Shown piece by piece: positions 23,750-37,600 of a stretch of 64,000 nt of DNA. Position 1 is the first letter of the stretch. The number at the start of each line of letters is the position of its first letter. The DNA is from Onchocerca volvulus (Eukaryota > Nematoda > Chromadorea > Rhabditida > Onchocercidae), in NCBI GenBank assembly GCA_000499405.2, contig HG738138.1:10414888-10478887 (forward strand), read 5' to 3'. The notes beneath the pieces are model-generated. The model had not been told where the DNA came from. It worked only from the letters and a program-made list of their open reading frames with translations, and made no database searches. Position numbers and translations under genes: made by a program.

Positions 23750-26700
23750 AATTTGCATGGTTGCATCATTTTTATCAGTATGCTCATCTTGTGGCGTATT
23801 ATAAAAATTGTATCAATATATTAAAACTTCAAAATCATACGGGAAAAGATTTGTTTTCTAATATTAACTGCTTTTATTTGCCGAATACCGTTGAAGTGCT
23901 AACAGTCAAAAGTCGATTTACAACGATTTAAACTTCAATATAAGAAACATATGTGTTAATAATGGCTTATATTTTAGAAATTGCTGTGTTACATAATTAC
24001 ATTGTCGTACTAATATCTCTTATCTTTCTATTGTCCATCTTATTCTTATTGATTGGTTGAACTGTAGTATAAAATTTCCTGTACTCACTGCTTTTTCTTT
24101 GCATTGTTCTATAGTTGCAAAATGTGGTGATAGTCTGAAACATGATCTAAAGTTTTTGAAACATTTTTGGCGAAAATACAGAAATCACAGGTTGAGGATA
24201 TGAGGTCTTCTAGTGATATTTATTTTGGTGTGATGGACAAATTATGACTCATTGACCTTCAAAATTTTTTCAGTCAAGTTTTTTTTGGAAATTTATCTAC
24301 TTAGAACGACGTGGTTCTTGCTCTTTTTAGAGCCGTAATTCCAGATTATATTAGAAATGGAATTTAGAAGCTAATTTCTTCTTTCTTCCATAAAGCAACT
24401 AAAAAAAAAAAAAATATTAATTGTTAAAATCAATATGAGCGAGCATAGCATGAATTCATTGCTTATGTTAATTACCATCAATTGGCAAGGTTTAATAACG
24501 AATAATGGGAATGAAATGAATTGATATAAACTAGCTGTATACAACAGACTTATTTATTTCGAAACATTATTCGCATATGGCGCACTACGTCTGTTTTAGC
24601 ATCAGTAGTATTTTTCTTTAGAATTCATATCTACTGAATTTACCGTTTCATTTCATTTTTTATTTTCGCTCTTACTGTGAACAGTAAAGCACATTGAAGT
24701 ATTAAAAAGGAATGGATTCCATACATTGGAATTTATATCTGAAAGTTTGCAAAAAGGATGTCGGTTAACGATAAAGCAATAAGAAATATAGCTGTTAACA
24801 AAATTTCCAGAGATGAGTCTTAAAAATAAGCATTACATGTGACTGATTGATGATGAAAAAGCACTTCTTAATTTTTTCCAAAAAAGAAAAAAAAAAAAGG
24901 AATCACTCTTTTAAAAGAAAATGAATTTTTAAACAGAAACCACAACCTATGGACATAATATGAGGGAAATCTTGACAGAAATATATTTTCGGGAGCCAAC
25001 TATTTGCTTACATTCTTTTTGTTTTTTCTTTTCTCCTAACAAAAAATATTCATTTCTGTTGAATCTCCGTTTATTTGTTCCTCCTCCATTAGTTCATTTG
25101 CCATATTCACCAGTGTAAAAGCTTAATGAGCTCTTTAATCTATGTTTGAAGACAAGATAAATTTTCTTCTTTTCTTGATCTTTATGTCCTTCACCTCTTT
25201 CTCTTTCCTTCCTATTTCCTGTCAAGGTTTCCTTATTCATACTTATAAGGTAATTGAGAATCAAAGGTTATTTTTATTGAAAACTTCATATCATTTCTTT
25301 TTCATTGTTTTCACCATCATTAAATTGATGAACATTGGATCATTAAATGAATTATTTGAAGTATCATTAACTGTAGTATCATTGAATGAATGATTTTTAT
25401 TATGTCATAGTTATATGAAGTAATGAAATAATTATAAATTTTTTTTTCATTTTAAATGATTCTATGCCTTTTCAAGTTTGTTATGTAAAATGATAAATTG
25501 AGCAAACAATGAAGTGCAGCATTAAACTTGGGATGATGCATAAGAGGTGTATTTACAGCAATTTCTTCTGTAATAGGGAATTAATTGATTTTAATTATCA
25601 CTTAGCTTGAAAATCCCCCGCTCGAATAATTCCCGAATCACATTATAGTTAACAAATAAGCTTATAATTATCAGCGCCTATTTTAATTTTCTCTAACCAC
25701 CAGTCATTAAAAGACAATTTAATTGCTCTGACAAATCAATTCTAATTAGTCAGAAACTTGGCCTTCAGCAAACTTATCTCACTGTCTCTAAATAATCATA
25801 CATTAAGATAAGGAAATTTTATTATAATTATTTAACAACCTCTCACGAAGTTACTTCGAAATTGGGCATTGAAATTCCGTTTCTTTTCTATATCGAAAAG
25901 CCGAAAGCAAAAGCAAAACCGAACAAAAAAACTAATATTTTCAAATATTTGGAAGGTTTCTAGAAAAAATTTATTTTTTCGAAAACGGAATTAAAAATAT
26001 TTCTTCCTTTTCTCTTTACTTAATATCAGTTGCAAAACCAGACTATTAGATTGTATAAAGAACAATGATCTGATAATTTTCATCACAAAACCTTATAACG
26101 TCATCTTTCTGACTGCGAGGATGATTATATTTCGAATAACTCTCGAATTTTCGGGTGATTTTGAGAAATCGCTTAGATTAGAAAAAGAGGATTAGATATT
26201 TTTTGATTTTTTTTCTTAAAATCTATTATAAATCACTTTTACATTGTTTCAGAATGTTCTTCCCGATATTTTTCACGTTCTGTTGTTTATCATCGGTAAT
26301 CAATTACCGCCAGTTAAGAGTGCCGTTGAGGTGATTTTTTGGTGTTTTCATCTTCCATTAATAGATTTATTACATGCTAAACACTTAATTTTTATCTCCT
26401 ACTCCAGTATATGCAACTTGCATGCAGAAATGCAGTTTAAAGAATCATAGTAAACAAAGATGCAAGCAGATTGGATGAAGTGCACGTAATGTGCTATTGC
26501 AGATCAGAATCATTATGTAATTTTTGTGTATTGAAGTATTGATTCAAACTGTATGAAAGTCATGGATTCCACTGAAGATGAATAGTTTCGAGACTTGAGA
26601 CTTTATCAATCTTAAAATTACGGTAGTTCAAGTACTTGGTGAAATTTATATTGGATTTAACTTTTCATTTTTATTTTGCTCATTATTATGTGTAAGTCTT

Positions 26701-27318
26701 ACATTGAGCTTAAAAAGTAGCTTTAAAAATACTGATCAGATAACTTCCGGGATGATTACATGATGGAAAAAAGACTTCAGTCTCTGGCACTTTTATGTGG
26801 AAATCAATTGTATGAAGCAAAAAATTTGCAAAATGATCATGAAAAACAAAGATAAAGGAAGAGAATATTGGTTTAACAAATCACCGTGGAATAAATTGAA
26901 CGATGGAAAATATTGTATTCCATATTGCCTAATGCATAACTGGAACATATCATTCTATAAGAAATTTGAATATTCTCAGGATCGACTGATAAAAACTGTT
27001 CATTTAATTTAAGAGAGATAATTTAGAAATAAGCATATCTAAATTACAAATGAAACAAGTGAAAATATTCAGCTTTTTTTTATCCTTTTTTCAATCTTTC
27101 TTCAATATGTTTATGATAATTTTATGCCTATTCGATTTTCAGGACCAAAATCTTAGAAAAAAATAACACTTTTAGCCTGATTATTTGATATTTTCGAATA
27201 ACTCATATTTTTGGAAAACTTTTTGGCTATATGATATATTTTCTTAATGTTTGATCTCGTCCCAAGTTATTTACGTGATACACATTGGTTTCCTGATAAC
27301 AAAATTTGTCCATTATTT
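23750..27318. other. Intergenic, nothing recognised
   Basis: AT-rich DNA between two convergent loci (UBXN6 on plus, PINCH-like on minus). Short ORFs such as 25142-25393 are hydrophobic because of T-rich codons, lack splice context and match nothing I know. Confidence 0.5.
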
Positions 27319-30095
27319 CTAGTTTTTTTTTTTTTTTTTCTTGTTTCTCAAAAAAAGAAAAGACAAACAATGTGGGACGAAATAATTTTTCAAAGGATCA
27401 TTTCTGTGTTTTATTTCTTTCGGGAAATGATCAAAGCATTTTTTGCAAATTGGTCGCATGTTCCATTCGATCACCTTTGGTCTGCAAAATGTTAAAAAGA
27501 GATCGATGAAATTAAACATTCGAGATAATGTTTCACTCTTTTCTTCATTCTACTGGACAAAATGAACAAAAAAAAAAAAAAAAAGAATAAAAATTAATAC
27601 TTCGAATTTAGCACTGTATCGCATGCTGAGCAAGTGTAACACTTCGGACACCAATATTTATCAAATACTTTTAGGCTGCTTCCTGCTAGCATCGCATTGC
27701 ATTTATAGCAAATATCCGCAAAATACTTGGAATTAGCATGAAAAAAAAAAAAATATTCATTGATACCAGCAATAACTGCAATAATATTCAAATTAGTATC
27801 AGAATTTTCAGTCTCGAATTCTTAAATACGATGTAAGAGAGGACTTTTTGAAATTCAAATTATCATGAGAAGCTTTTCTTGATCACATTTTGAGCCCACC
27901 GATGAAAACATGTAAAATAAAATGGACTTATCGAGCAATAGAAATTTCTCGAAGGTTCTAGGAATAAGAAAGAATAGATATTAGCTTGAAGGAATTTTGA
28001 AATAAATATGATTGAAACCTTTGAACAGCAGTTGTAGCAGTAAGCTCGATCTTTTTTCTCAAACGATTTGCTACCATAAAAAGGTTTCTCACATTTGGTG
28101 CATAGAAAGTGCTAAAATGAGTTGCAAAAGAAATCTAGTGTTGAATTAATCTTTAAAAAACAAAAATCGTTAAAATTGCCAAATACAGCAACGTCAGAAA
28201 AAGAATTGAAGAAAAAATGCAATTCGTCATTTTCAACGATTTGATTTGTTGTTTCGGACAAAATTTTTTCCTTCAATTAATTTTTTTTTCTTTTTTTTGG
28301 TGAAAAATATACTTGAGAATTTTACATACTGAAGGAAACTTTCATCTTACATCAACATGCCAGTATTTTCCAAGAGCAAAAACACTTCTTCCATTGTCAA
28401 TTGGATGACGACATGCGGCACATATCATGCATTGATAATCACAACATTGCTGAAAATAGAATTTATCTTTTAAACAGCGTGCATTTTCATCCAATTCTAT
28501 CTTGTAACTGATTATATTTTGTTCAAAGTCAAATGCTAAAAGTGCCATATTAATAACTTAAAACTTATTGTAAGTACTCGCATTACGTAGTTATGCAATC
28601 AACGAGTGATTTTAGATTATCAACAATTAAATATTTTCACAATTTCTGATATTTCAATAGCACAATATCTTGATATTAGCAAATCTTATCAAGTCAAAAA
28701 GTGATCCAAGAAAGCAAAAAACTTGAGTTAAAATAGTTACCGACAGTTTGCACAATAGAAATGATAAGGATGATAAATGTTGTCTTGATAATATAACTCC
28801 ATACCATGTTCGATACTCGCACCACCTGAATATTAACTATGAAATGCATATTTTTGAAATGTTTGTAAATTCGTAATTCTGTTATACTTCCAAATAAACC
28901 CTTCTTTTTTTTTTTTAAATGTTCAAAATAAAAGCAAAATACAAAATGATCTAATTTGGTAGACTCCTATTTTGCACAACGTTTTCATTTTCCATTTTTG
29001 TAAGTTTATTGCAATTTTGGCATAGAATTCTAAAATTTAAGGATTTTTCCATAGATGTTTGCAGAAATAAAACAATTTAAAAAAAATTTTTTTTTTATTC
29101 ATTTTGAAATCAATTTAAATGCACATCAATAATTTCTTATTTACAGTAAAATACATGCAAATTAGAGATTAGAAACTTCCTGGGAATTCTCATACCAAAT
29201 ACATTATCATTTTCCAAGCATTTTGAATGTCAATTTATATTTGCTGTACGGATAACTCTTCCAGATATTGATTCACTTCAATATTATTACTAACATATGG
29301 AATAATACCATGACATATTACCTTTATCAGTCTTCCATCAGTAGGCCAGAATTATTATGATTATGATTTCGTGAGATAGAATAACTCGATATTATTGGCA
29401 TGATTAGCATAACAGTGACAATTAACCCAATCCTGTTTATAATCAGCAATGCTAAACAAAAGTCAAACATTCAAAATTCTTTAATTTATTTCAGCATGTT
29501 TTTTGAAATCGTGAAATCTTTTGCAAAATTGCAAGATAGATTTATTGCAATTAAAAATTCTTAAATAAATCAATTTCGTGTAATATAATGTAACTCAATA
29601 ACGATTGCATGAGGCTACTAACACACAGTTGCGTTTTGCCATAAATACATGAATAAATGATATAAAAGTTTATGAAATATAAATGAATTCGTTAAAACAT
29701 CTGTCATATATCGCTGAAAGCGATTTGGATTAAAAAAAAACAAAACGTTTTTTTAAAAGCAACTCTACAGACGATTTTTTCTTTTACGCAATTTCAACAA
29801 AATTTCTTTTATAAAAGTTAGCAATATATGACAAATATATGATATAGCTAAACTAAATAGTTATTCAAAGTCATTTTTGAGCAAAACTTTCCACTACTTA
29901 CGATCGTTTAGATCATTTTTGGCTTGACTTATATCAATTTGATTCCTAAGTGATAAGTGATTGCAATGAACGAAATGCATACCATATTTCACGCAAGATG
30001 GTGCATGAAGAGTTTTGAAATCATAATCACAATAGTTTCATCCATCAATGATGTATAGTATTTCATTATTCAGAAGACAAAAACATTGCGCGCAT
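27319..30095 (-). pseudogene. PINCH-like five-LIM-domain adaptor, probably degenerate
   Basis: Minus-strand exons in phase: 28741-28825, 28351-28507, 28019-28111, 27601-27725 and 27319-27481. They encode LIM3 (YHPYHFYCANC), LIM4 (CMICAACRHP, GKYWHVD joined to HFLCTKCEKPF) and LIM5 (DICYKCNAMLAG, DKYWCPKCYTCSAC, MRPICKKCFDHFP). The order and linkers match PINCH (C. elegans UNC-97 and PIN-2), which links ILK and integrin adhesions in muscle. Upstream, exon 29983-30095 is LIM1 (CAQCF, then NYCDYDFKTLHAP), but TGA at 30040-30038 replaces the Arg of the usual GRKYC motif, and the first LIM2 finger reads C-V-K-Y with a zinc cysteine lost. LIM3 also lacks one ligand (YF where YC is expected). A LIM2 remnant may lie near 29350-29450 on the minus strand. 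Either the gene is dying, or a shorter LIM3-5 protein survives from an unseen start. Confidence 0.75.
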
Positions 30096-31459
30096 CTTAA
30101 AAAAGAGAGAATATTGGCGCATTTGGAATTTGGAGGTAGTGCAGTTTGCAGTTTGCAATTTTGTTGATAGTTGTAAAAAAGATTGACATATATGATGTGC
30201 TTCCTCAATATTGTTAACGAAATTTCATCACATGTGTTGTCTAAAAAATACTTCCATTAATTGTTTACAACACTCAAACTTTTTGTCAAATTTGTTCCAG
30301 AAAAAAAAAGAAGAAACAAAAAGCAAATTTTCGGCAATGATCATTACCAGCAACAGTCTTCAGCACTTTTGCATTGATGTCGGAAATTTATCGGAATTAA
30401 ATATTGAATTAGAAATATAATAGTCGTGTAAACTTCTCATTAGTTTCAATTTTTGTTTTATTTCCAAAAAGAGATATTTTTTATGAATTTTTAAAAATAT
30501 TATTTTCATTTTTCTAAACAAGACTAATTACTGCTGAAAATAAACCTGAAGCAATCAAGATGCAAAGTTTTACTTCCACTATTCACAAATATTATGCCAT
30601 CATCAAAGAGAAAGTTACATTTGACGCATTTAGCTAATGACAACATTGAGTGACATTCCAAACTGCAATATTTCTTTTTCATTCGAATTATTTTCAATCA
30701 GAAAGTTGCAACCTATTATAGCAGACATAATTTGCAAGGAATATTCAACGTTTACTCGTTTAGAATCAAAGTTTAGTAACATTAATTGTAATCTTACGTA
30801 CGACTTTGACGGTGTATGAAAGTTTTCTTTTAAGGTGATGGAATTACTATTTGGAATCCTCAAATCTGATAAATTTTTCATCATTTTATCGCTTCCTAAA
30901 AAAAAAAATTTTATCGTTTCCTAAAAAAAAAAAAAAAAAAACGAATCACAATTATAAAGTATCCATAATGTTCCAGCATTAATATATACAAGTTGAAAGC
31001 AAATTTGCCATCCTCTGTCCTTTACTAATTATCAATTCACCTGGCAAATTTTGATTTTTCAAAAAAAAAAAAAGAAAATTTTTAAATTTTATATTAAATG
31101 TTTTGTCATGCTTTGTGCTTTTCAAAGAACCCAATGTCTATTGTAATTTTTTAACCTCATAATATCTGTAATTCAAGTGTAACCTTTCTAACCCAACTTA
31201 AAGATTAAATTCGCTACTTTAATGAATGTAATTCATTTTTGTAATAAATGAAAGAGAAAAAAATGAGTACATTATTACATTTATAAAAATATTTGAACAA
31301 AAAAAAAGAAAAGTGAGGAGCTGAAAAAAATTTTGCTCAACTTTCATTAATTTACTCATACGGGTGATAAGAATAAATGAAAAATGAACCGCAAACAATC
31401 AATTTTTGTCACAAAATTTTGCTTATCACTCACTCATAGATTGCAGATTGGATTGCAGC

Positions 31460-31654
31460 ATGCTATATTATATTTTAGTGTTTTTTATTTGTTTGCTTGC
31501 TTCTTTCCTTCAAGCAGTTCTGTTCAAACTTGATAACAGTGACGTTTACGTCATCAATATCAATCATTTTCCAGCAAAATTAAATGTCTCAGTAAGGCAA
31601 GAAAGAAAAGTTGAAGTCAGAAACTTTGATTCTAAATCAGTGTTTACTAAATAA
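31460..31654 (+). CDS. Possible small secreted protein, unknown family
   Basis: A 64-residue ORF starts with a good signal-peptide-like stretch (MLYYILVFFICLLASFLQA). It is followed by a polar, basic remainder (FPAKLNVSVRQERKVEV...NFDSKSVFTK) with no cysteines and no peptide cleavage grammar. No splice acceptor or promoter is obvious close upstream, and AT-rich DNA often makes hydrophobic ORFs by chance. I do not recognise it. Confidence 0.22.
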   Translation: MLYYILVFFICLLASFLQAVLFKLDNSDVYVININHFPAKLNVSVRQERKVEVRNFDSKSVFTK

Positions 31655-34600
31655 ATGAAAAAGGCTTCATAAAAATATTATCTGTTTTAATCCATTAAAA
31701 ACTGGCCAAGAATTGTTTACATAGGATTTTATTCAGCAAAACTGCACTTCTATCAAGTAGATAGGCGTAGAGAAGGAAGGATAAAACAAAAAAAAGCAGA
31801 ACGGATTCAAGACCTATTTGAAGATGAATAACGATCCCAGTATCTTACGATTATTCTGACCTATCAGGTTCCCTATAATTTGTCATTCATACTGTGTCAT
31901 CAAATAAATGTAAACAAAAATTTTATTGCTCTGAAATATTCGCTTGGCAGATTGGAAAACTGGAGATCTTTTACATTCACCTAAAAATTTCAATCAATAA
32001 TTCACGGTGACAAATTTTTAACAGTTCAATCATCAACTTCAAAGTTCTAGTTGATAAGAAGGAAAGAAGGAATTAACTTGATTTCACAACAGATTTTGTA
32101 AAACATAAAACAATATTCAGGATTCAGCCATTTCTTTATCCCATCTTTTTTTCTCATTCCAATTTTTCATTCCAAGGAACAATATAAAAATTAAAGTATC
32201 AAAATCAATAAGAATGCTAATTTTTTTGATGCAAATTTTGTGATATTCTCTTTGTCTTTTTGCCTTTTGCTAATAAAACTGCAAAATTAAATGCAAAGAT
32301 CAACAATTATTATTTGTGATAGCGATTATCCTTCAAAAGCTTTCGTTGTCGTAGTAACATAAAATACAATATGAGCAGTTTTTTTCTTTTCACTTATGGC
32401 ACATTATAATGAAAACGATGATGGAAGGATTATCTTTCCATCTATTTTGAAGTGCATCGAGTACCATCATCGAGACTGGCTTGTGATCTCGAGAACGAGC
32501 TAATGAATTGATTGGTGCAAGCGAATGCAGACTTTAATTGATAAATGGCTGAAAGTATAATATTATTTGCATAACACAAAATTTTCCTTCTTTCTTAACT
32601 ATTGTGATGCTTGGAATCGTTCGGCTTAATCTCTTCTTCACATATATTTGTTAAAAGTTTGGTTCTTTCAAAAACGAATGTCAGTTCAATACTTCTGTGG
32701 GAAATAGAAAGTAATCGCAAGTAAATGAAGGGAAATGTAAAGAAGAAAAAAATCCCTCTCTAACTTTTAAATTTCAAATCCATAAATATTGAGGATGGAA
32801 ATTCGTCAATATTTGGAAGGAGAAAAAAAAATATCATTAATCAATTATGAATACTAAATGATCGTAATCTTTACTAACAATGATCGTAATCTTTTTGCGA
32901 ATGAAATTGCTTCCTTTGTGCATGCAGCCAGTTTTCACAGCGTATTTCAGTGGATGGATTCCAATAAGTTGCAAATTGCTTTGTAAAATCATTTGTTGCA
33001 ATATCTGCAAAAAAGTAATGAGAAGTAACTGCTAAATGGAAAATACATCCTTACGTAAACACATCTTCCTTCACCAATCACATAATTTTAAGTTCGTGGA
33101 GAATCAAAAATCATCATTAGAATTTGAACCGTTTTCTGATTCACTGCTATCTCTCAAGTAACAATGGGTAACTAACATTTTAGGTAATAAAGACTAAATG
33201 ACAAGACTACTATGATTAGATTTATTTCAATCGAATACATTGATGATCCTCAACATCTTATATTATTCATGCCTATGTATTCCACTGATATGTCACGATT
33301 CATAATACTGAATCGGTAAAATTGATTTGTTTGTTAAAAAATAATTCACCAATTAGTGAGCATAATTAACATTGATGACTAAACTCTTATCCATTGAGCA
33401 TAATTAGTAGTTAATGATTTCCAAGTAAACATTTCAAAAGCGTTCATCACAATATTTCAAAATTTTACCTCATCTTATCGACTTAATATTCAACAAATAG
33501 AAGTGTTTCACAAAGGAAAAATAATGTTGAATCTCTTCCAGTCAGTTATCATTAGCAACTCAAAGAATGCACTTATTTATTTCAACAAATCTTTTCTTTT
33601 TAAACATTTAATGACGACAAAAATAAGAAGTGATATGGAAAAAAAAGAAGGAATTAAACATACTTGATGTAAAAACTGCTGGGTTTGCTACATCAAATTG
33701 TTGTTGTTGGTACATATTTTTATCTATAGATGAACCCATCAACTGCAATCATAAATGTTTTCATAAGAAACTATGAACTTTCTTGATCAGAGGCAACTTT
33801 CAATGACTGAAAAAACCTGCAGCGAACAAAATATTCATAAGAATAGTTTGTACAATAGCATAACTTGAAATCAATGCTCATATGATCAACTTGATTGCAA
33901 TCATCACAGCATAAGAATAGCGTGATAGTTTCAAAAGTTTGAAGAAAAAAATCATTACTACATATTGATGGGCTAAGATTAAATAATATAAGACCTAAAT
34001 TACCGATAATTATTAGTTTAATCAATAAGTTGATTTCATATTTTAACATACGGATGGTTTTGATTTAATTTTTTTATAATGAAATCATTGTTTATAGCAT
34101 AGTTCAACCAAAACTAATCTAATATTTATAAAACATTGAAAGGGAGAAGACTTGTCAAAAAACTTCGTGCATAAAAAGTGCGTCATCCTGAATTATTCTG
34201 ACAAGTGATTTAAACTATCCAAAAAGTACTTTCTATAAAACATATTCAGGAATAAATCTTTTTCATATCAAAAAGAGATGAAATTAGTACTATCTGATTT
34301 TTAATATTTGTAGGCATTTAGAAAGACTTTTTTTCTCAATGTTCTTTTTCTTAACCTGTTCTTCGTTCTTCATTTCCTTTCTAAAAGCTTTAGCATATTA
34401 TATTCGGATATTAATATTATACTGATGAAAAATATGTTTATAAAGCAGAAAGCAATTATAGCTTACTGCAAAATTTTCTTCGCCATATTCACTCAAGTGA
34501 ACAAAACGTCGTTTAATAAATATAATAAGGTTAAAGTTCAATGCTGTTTTTTGGAATTAAAAAGGATGAATGAAAGAAAAAAGAAAAAACATCTACAACA

Positions 34601-37600
34601 ATAGGAGGAATTAATCCGAAAAAGCAATACGGCGACAAATTTATGTGAAAGAATGAAATACACTGAGAGTGCAAACATACTTTTTTAAGTCAAATATTTC
34701 TTCCCCTTTTTCACAAAACAGAAAAAAAGAAAAATTTATAAAAAACAATCTGGGCGTTGCACTTTGATAAACGGATAACAAATTAGTAATTCCCTGACCA
34801 TTAATAGTTCCCTCTCGATTAGTCATCCATATTTTTTTTTCTGCTTGAGAGTTGCATTCGAGACTAATTTGAGCATTCTCGAAGAAAACCAAAAAGCCAG
34901 GATGTAATTATTGAGAATGTCACTTAATAAATTTTTGCTTAGAAAACCTTCAACTTGTAGCAATAAATTTTAAAGAATTTAAGATGTATAATTTCTGGGA
35001 TTTTGAGTTTACAAAAGTTTTCCTTGTACTTCAAAATTCAAGGTAATAAGATTTCATAGTAGTGATGGGATAATTTTTTGGCTTATTTTTTATATCAATA
35101 TATTATAAATATCATTATGATACTGAAGTAGTTCAATTTGTTCCACTATTTTTTAATTATATAAAAAGAGAAAATATAGTATGCAGAAAAAAAGACGATT
35201 GAATTAAAAATGAGAATGGAATAAAATGGAAACCATAATCACGGTAATTTGTTATCAAAACGGAAGGATATTTGTACGGAGTAAAGAAATACGATTGCAC
35301 GTCCAAAGTACTCAAAAATTTCAATTTATTTTTGAACACATTTCACTGAATTGAGCTAGGAAAAAAAAAAAGAAAAAACGAAGCAAGCATATCAACTAAA
35401 GTTCATGGAGAAAAAACTAAAAATCAGTTGGAGATGAAGAAAAGAATTCAAAAAACAAAAAGCATTATTATGGCTTAAAATTCTCAGAATATATCAGTCA
35501 AATTTTCCATAATGAAAAGATTGTATTATGTAAAATAATATAATTTGGTTAAACTTACACTTAACATTAATGTAGAATGTATGACTAATTGATTTTTTTT
35601 TTTTTTTTTTCTCAATCGTGCTCTTAAACTTTTCTTAATAAAAATAATTGTTTCTTCTCAATATTTAAAAATTAGTTTGCGCATGGATTTGATTTGATTT
35701 TTTTTAAAGATATGAAGCATACGATAGCTAAAATAAAAGTGATTTTTTCATTTTTACCGCAGTATAAATGCAGGACATAATAATAAATATTTGACAAACT
35801 GATTTAAACTAATTTAACACTTTTTGATTCAGACTTATCAAATACAGAGCTCAATTTTGAATTTTTTGATGCAGTAAATATATTCCTTGATTTATGACTA
35901 CAGTATGCAACTTTTTTTCGCTTTCACAATTTTTTTTTTTTTTTTTGTTTTTTTTTTTTGGTTTTAAGGAATTGCTCAATAAAATTTTCAAGACACTACT
36001 TCTAATTAAAATTAATGATATATGAAAACTCACCATCTTGATGAAAAATCTTTTAAATCATTACGAAATATTTTTGAAATAACATTTTGCTTTTAAAATA
36101 TACTGAAGAAATATGTTTGGATTAATAAAATTACTTTTCAATTATTATGAAAATTGTAGAGTTCATTTTATTTCAAGCCATTAATAGAATTCTTCCAATT
36201 CTGCTAAAAACTAAAATAGTATTCTTGAAGACATTTTCGCTGCAGAAAGCTCCGAACTATTTTTATTTATAATTTTCGAAATCAAATTTTCAGTCAAGTT
36301 GAAGAATTGAATTAATACTGAACCATATGGCATCTGGTGATAAATTAATTCTGAAACAAAAAAGTTGAATTAACTTCCAAGATCTTCAAGTTTTTTGAAT
36401 TATTTCTATGCACTGCGATTATTATTTAACATTCAAAATAAGTAAGAAGAGTTATCAGTAACTTACATTGATATATATCCTGAATAATATTAAATCAGTA
36501 GTATTTCATGGGCTTTATTTATGCTAAAAATAAAATCAGTTCCATGCAATCTCAAGGACGCGTATCATAGTTGAGCATTTCAAGACCGATGAACACCAAA
36601 TATCTTCTGGAGACTTTCCTTTTTAATAATGATTTTTTGCTTGAGTCAATTTGTGCCAGTCTTTGCCAACAGTCAGTTACTAATGCCTGATTATAATTTC
36701 AGTAAGATTACCATTAATTAAACGTAAACAACAACTATGTAATACTTTCGTTGTTCAATTTGCACAAATCCATAATTATGACATTATTTTGATTGGCTTA
36801 ATCTCAAAAAAGAAAAATAAAATTCAGAAGAAGACAGTGTATGATCGAACAGAATGGAATTTTATGATGCAGTACCATGCACAGTAATTAACTTTTGAAG
36901 TGATTTATATTCAGAAAATATTTATTGCTTTCAAGTTGATCGGAACTACTCAAGGGAAATTTTCATTTAAATTAAAAAAGAAATTTGGAAAGGTTGGAAT
37001 CGATAAAAAACAATCAGCGAAAATCAATGAAAATATAATTCTTTCTAAAACATACTTTTATTTTTGTTTTTATTCAGTTTACTCATAAAAATTTAACTGT
37101 GGCATATTTTCAGAAATTTTCACTATAAATCAGCTCCAGAAAAATATGATCGGCAGAAAATTTAGGAAATGATGTGAATAAGGAATAATGATGAAATTCG
37201 TACAAAGAAACTGATATACATAATTTAGCATAATTTCAGTTTCGCACTTTTTTAAACTAATTTTTGCACTTTGTGTTATGCTAATCATTTTTATTAGTAC
37301 TAGAAGATGTAGTATGAGATTTCATTTATCCATTAAGCTTATTTTATTTTATATTCATCTTATTCATTTTCATTCAATTCATTCAAGTAATATATATTTC
37401 AACATTTCAAACATCGACTGCAGAATGAGATAGAGAATATATTCTACTTGACTGAATTATATTTGATAATTCCATTGTAGGATTTACTTATAAATATTTA
37501 TCGACTAAATTCATAATATTCGATTATTTCCTATATTGAATACCTTCGGGATCGTTATCAATGATCTTCATGCTGATTAAATTTATATATTCGAGTAATG

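Noticed and set aside
23416..23931. 171-codon plus-strand ORF, hydrophobic N-terminal half
   Set aside because: It overlaps the inferred last UBXN6 exon in another frame, its composition follows T-rich DNA, and it has no splice context or known motif. It is the longest open frame in the window, so it deserves one database check.
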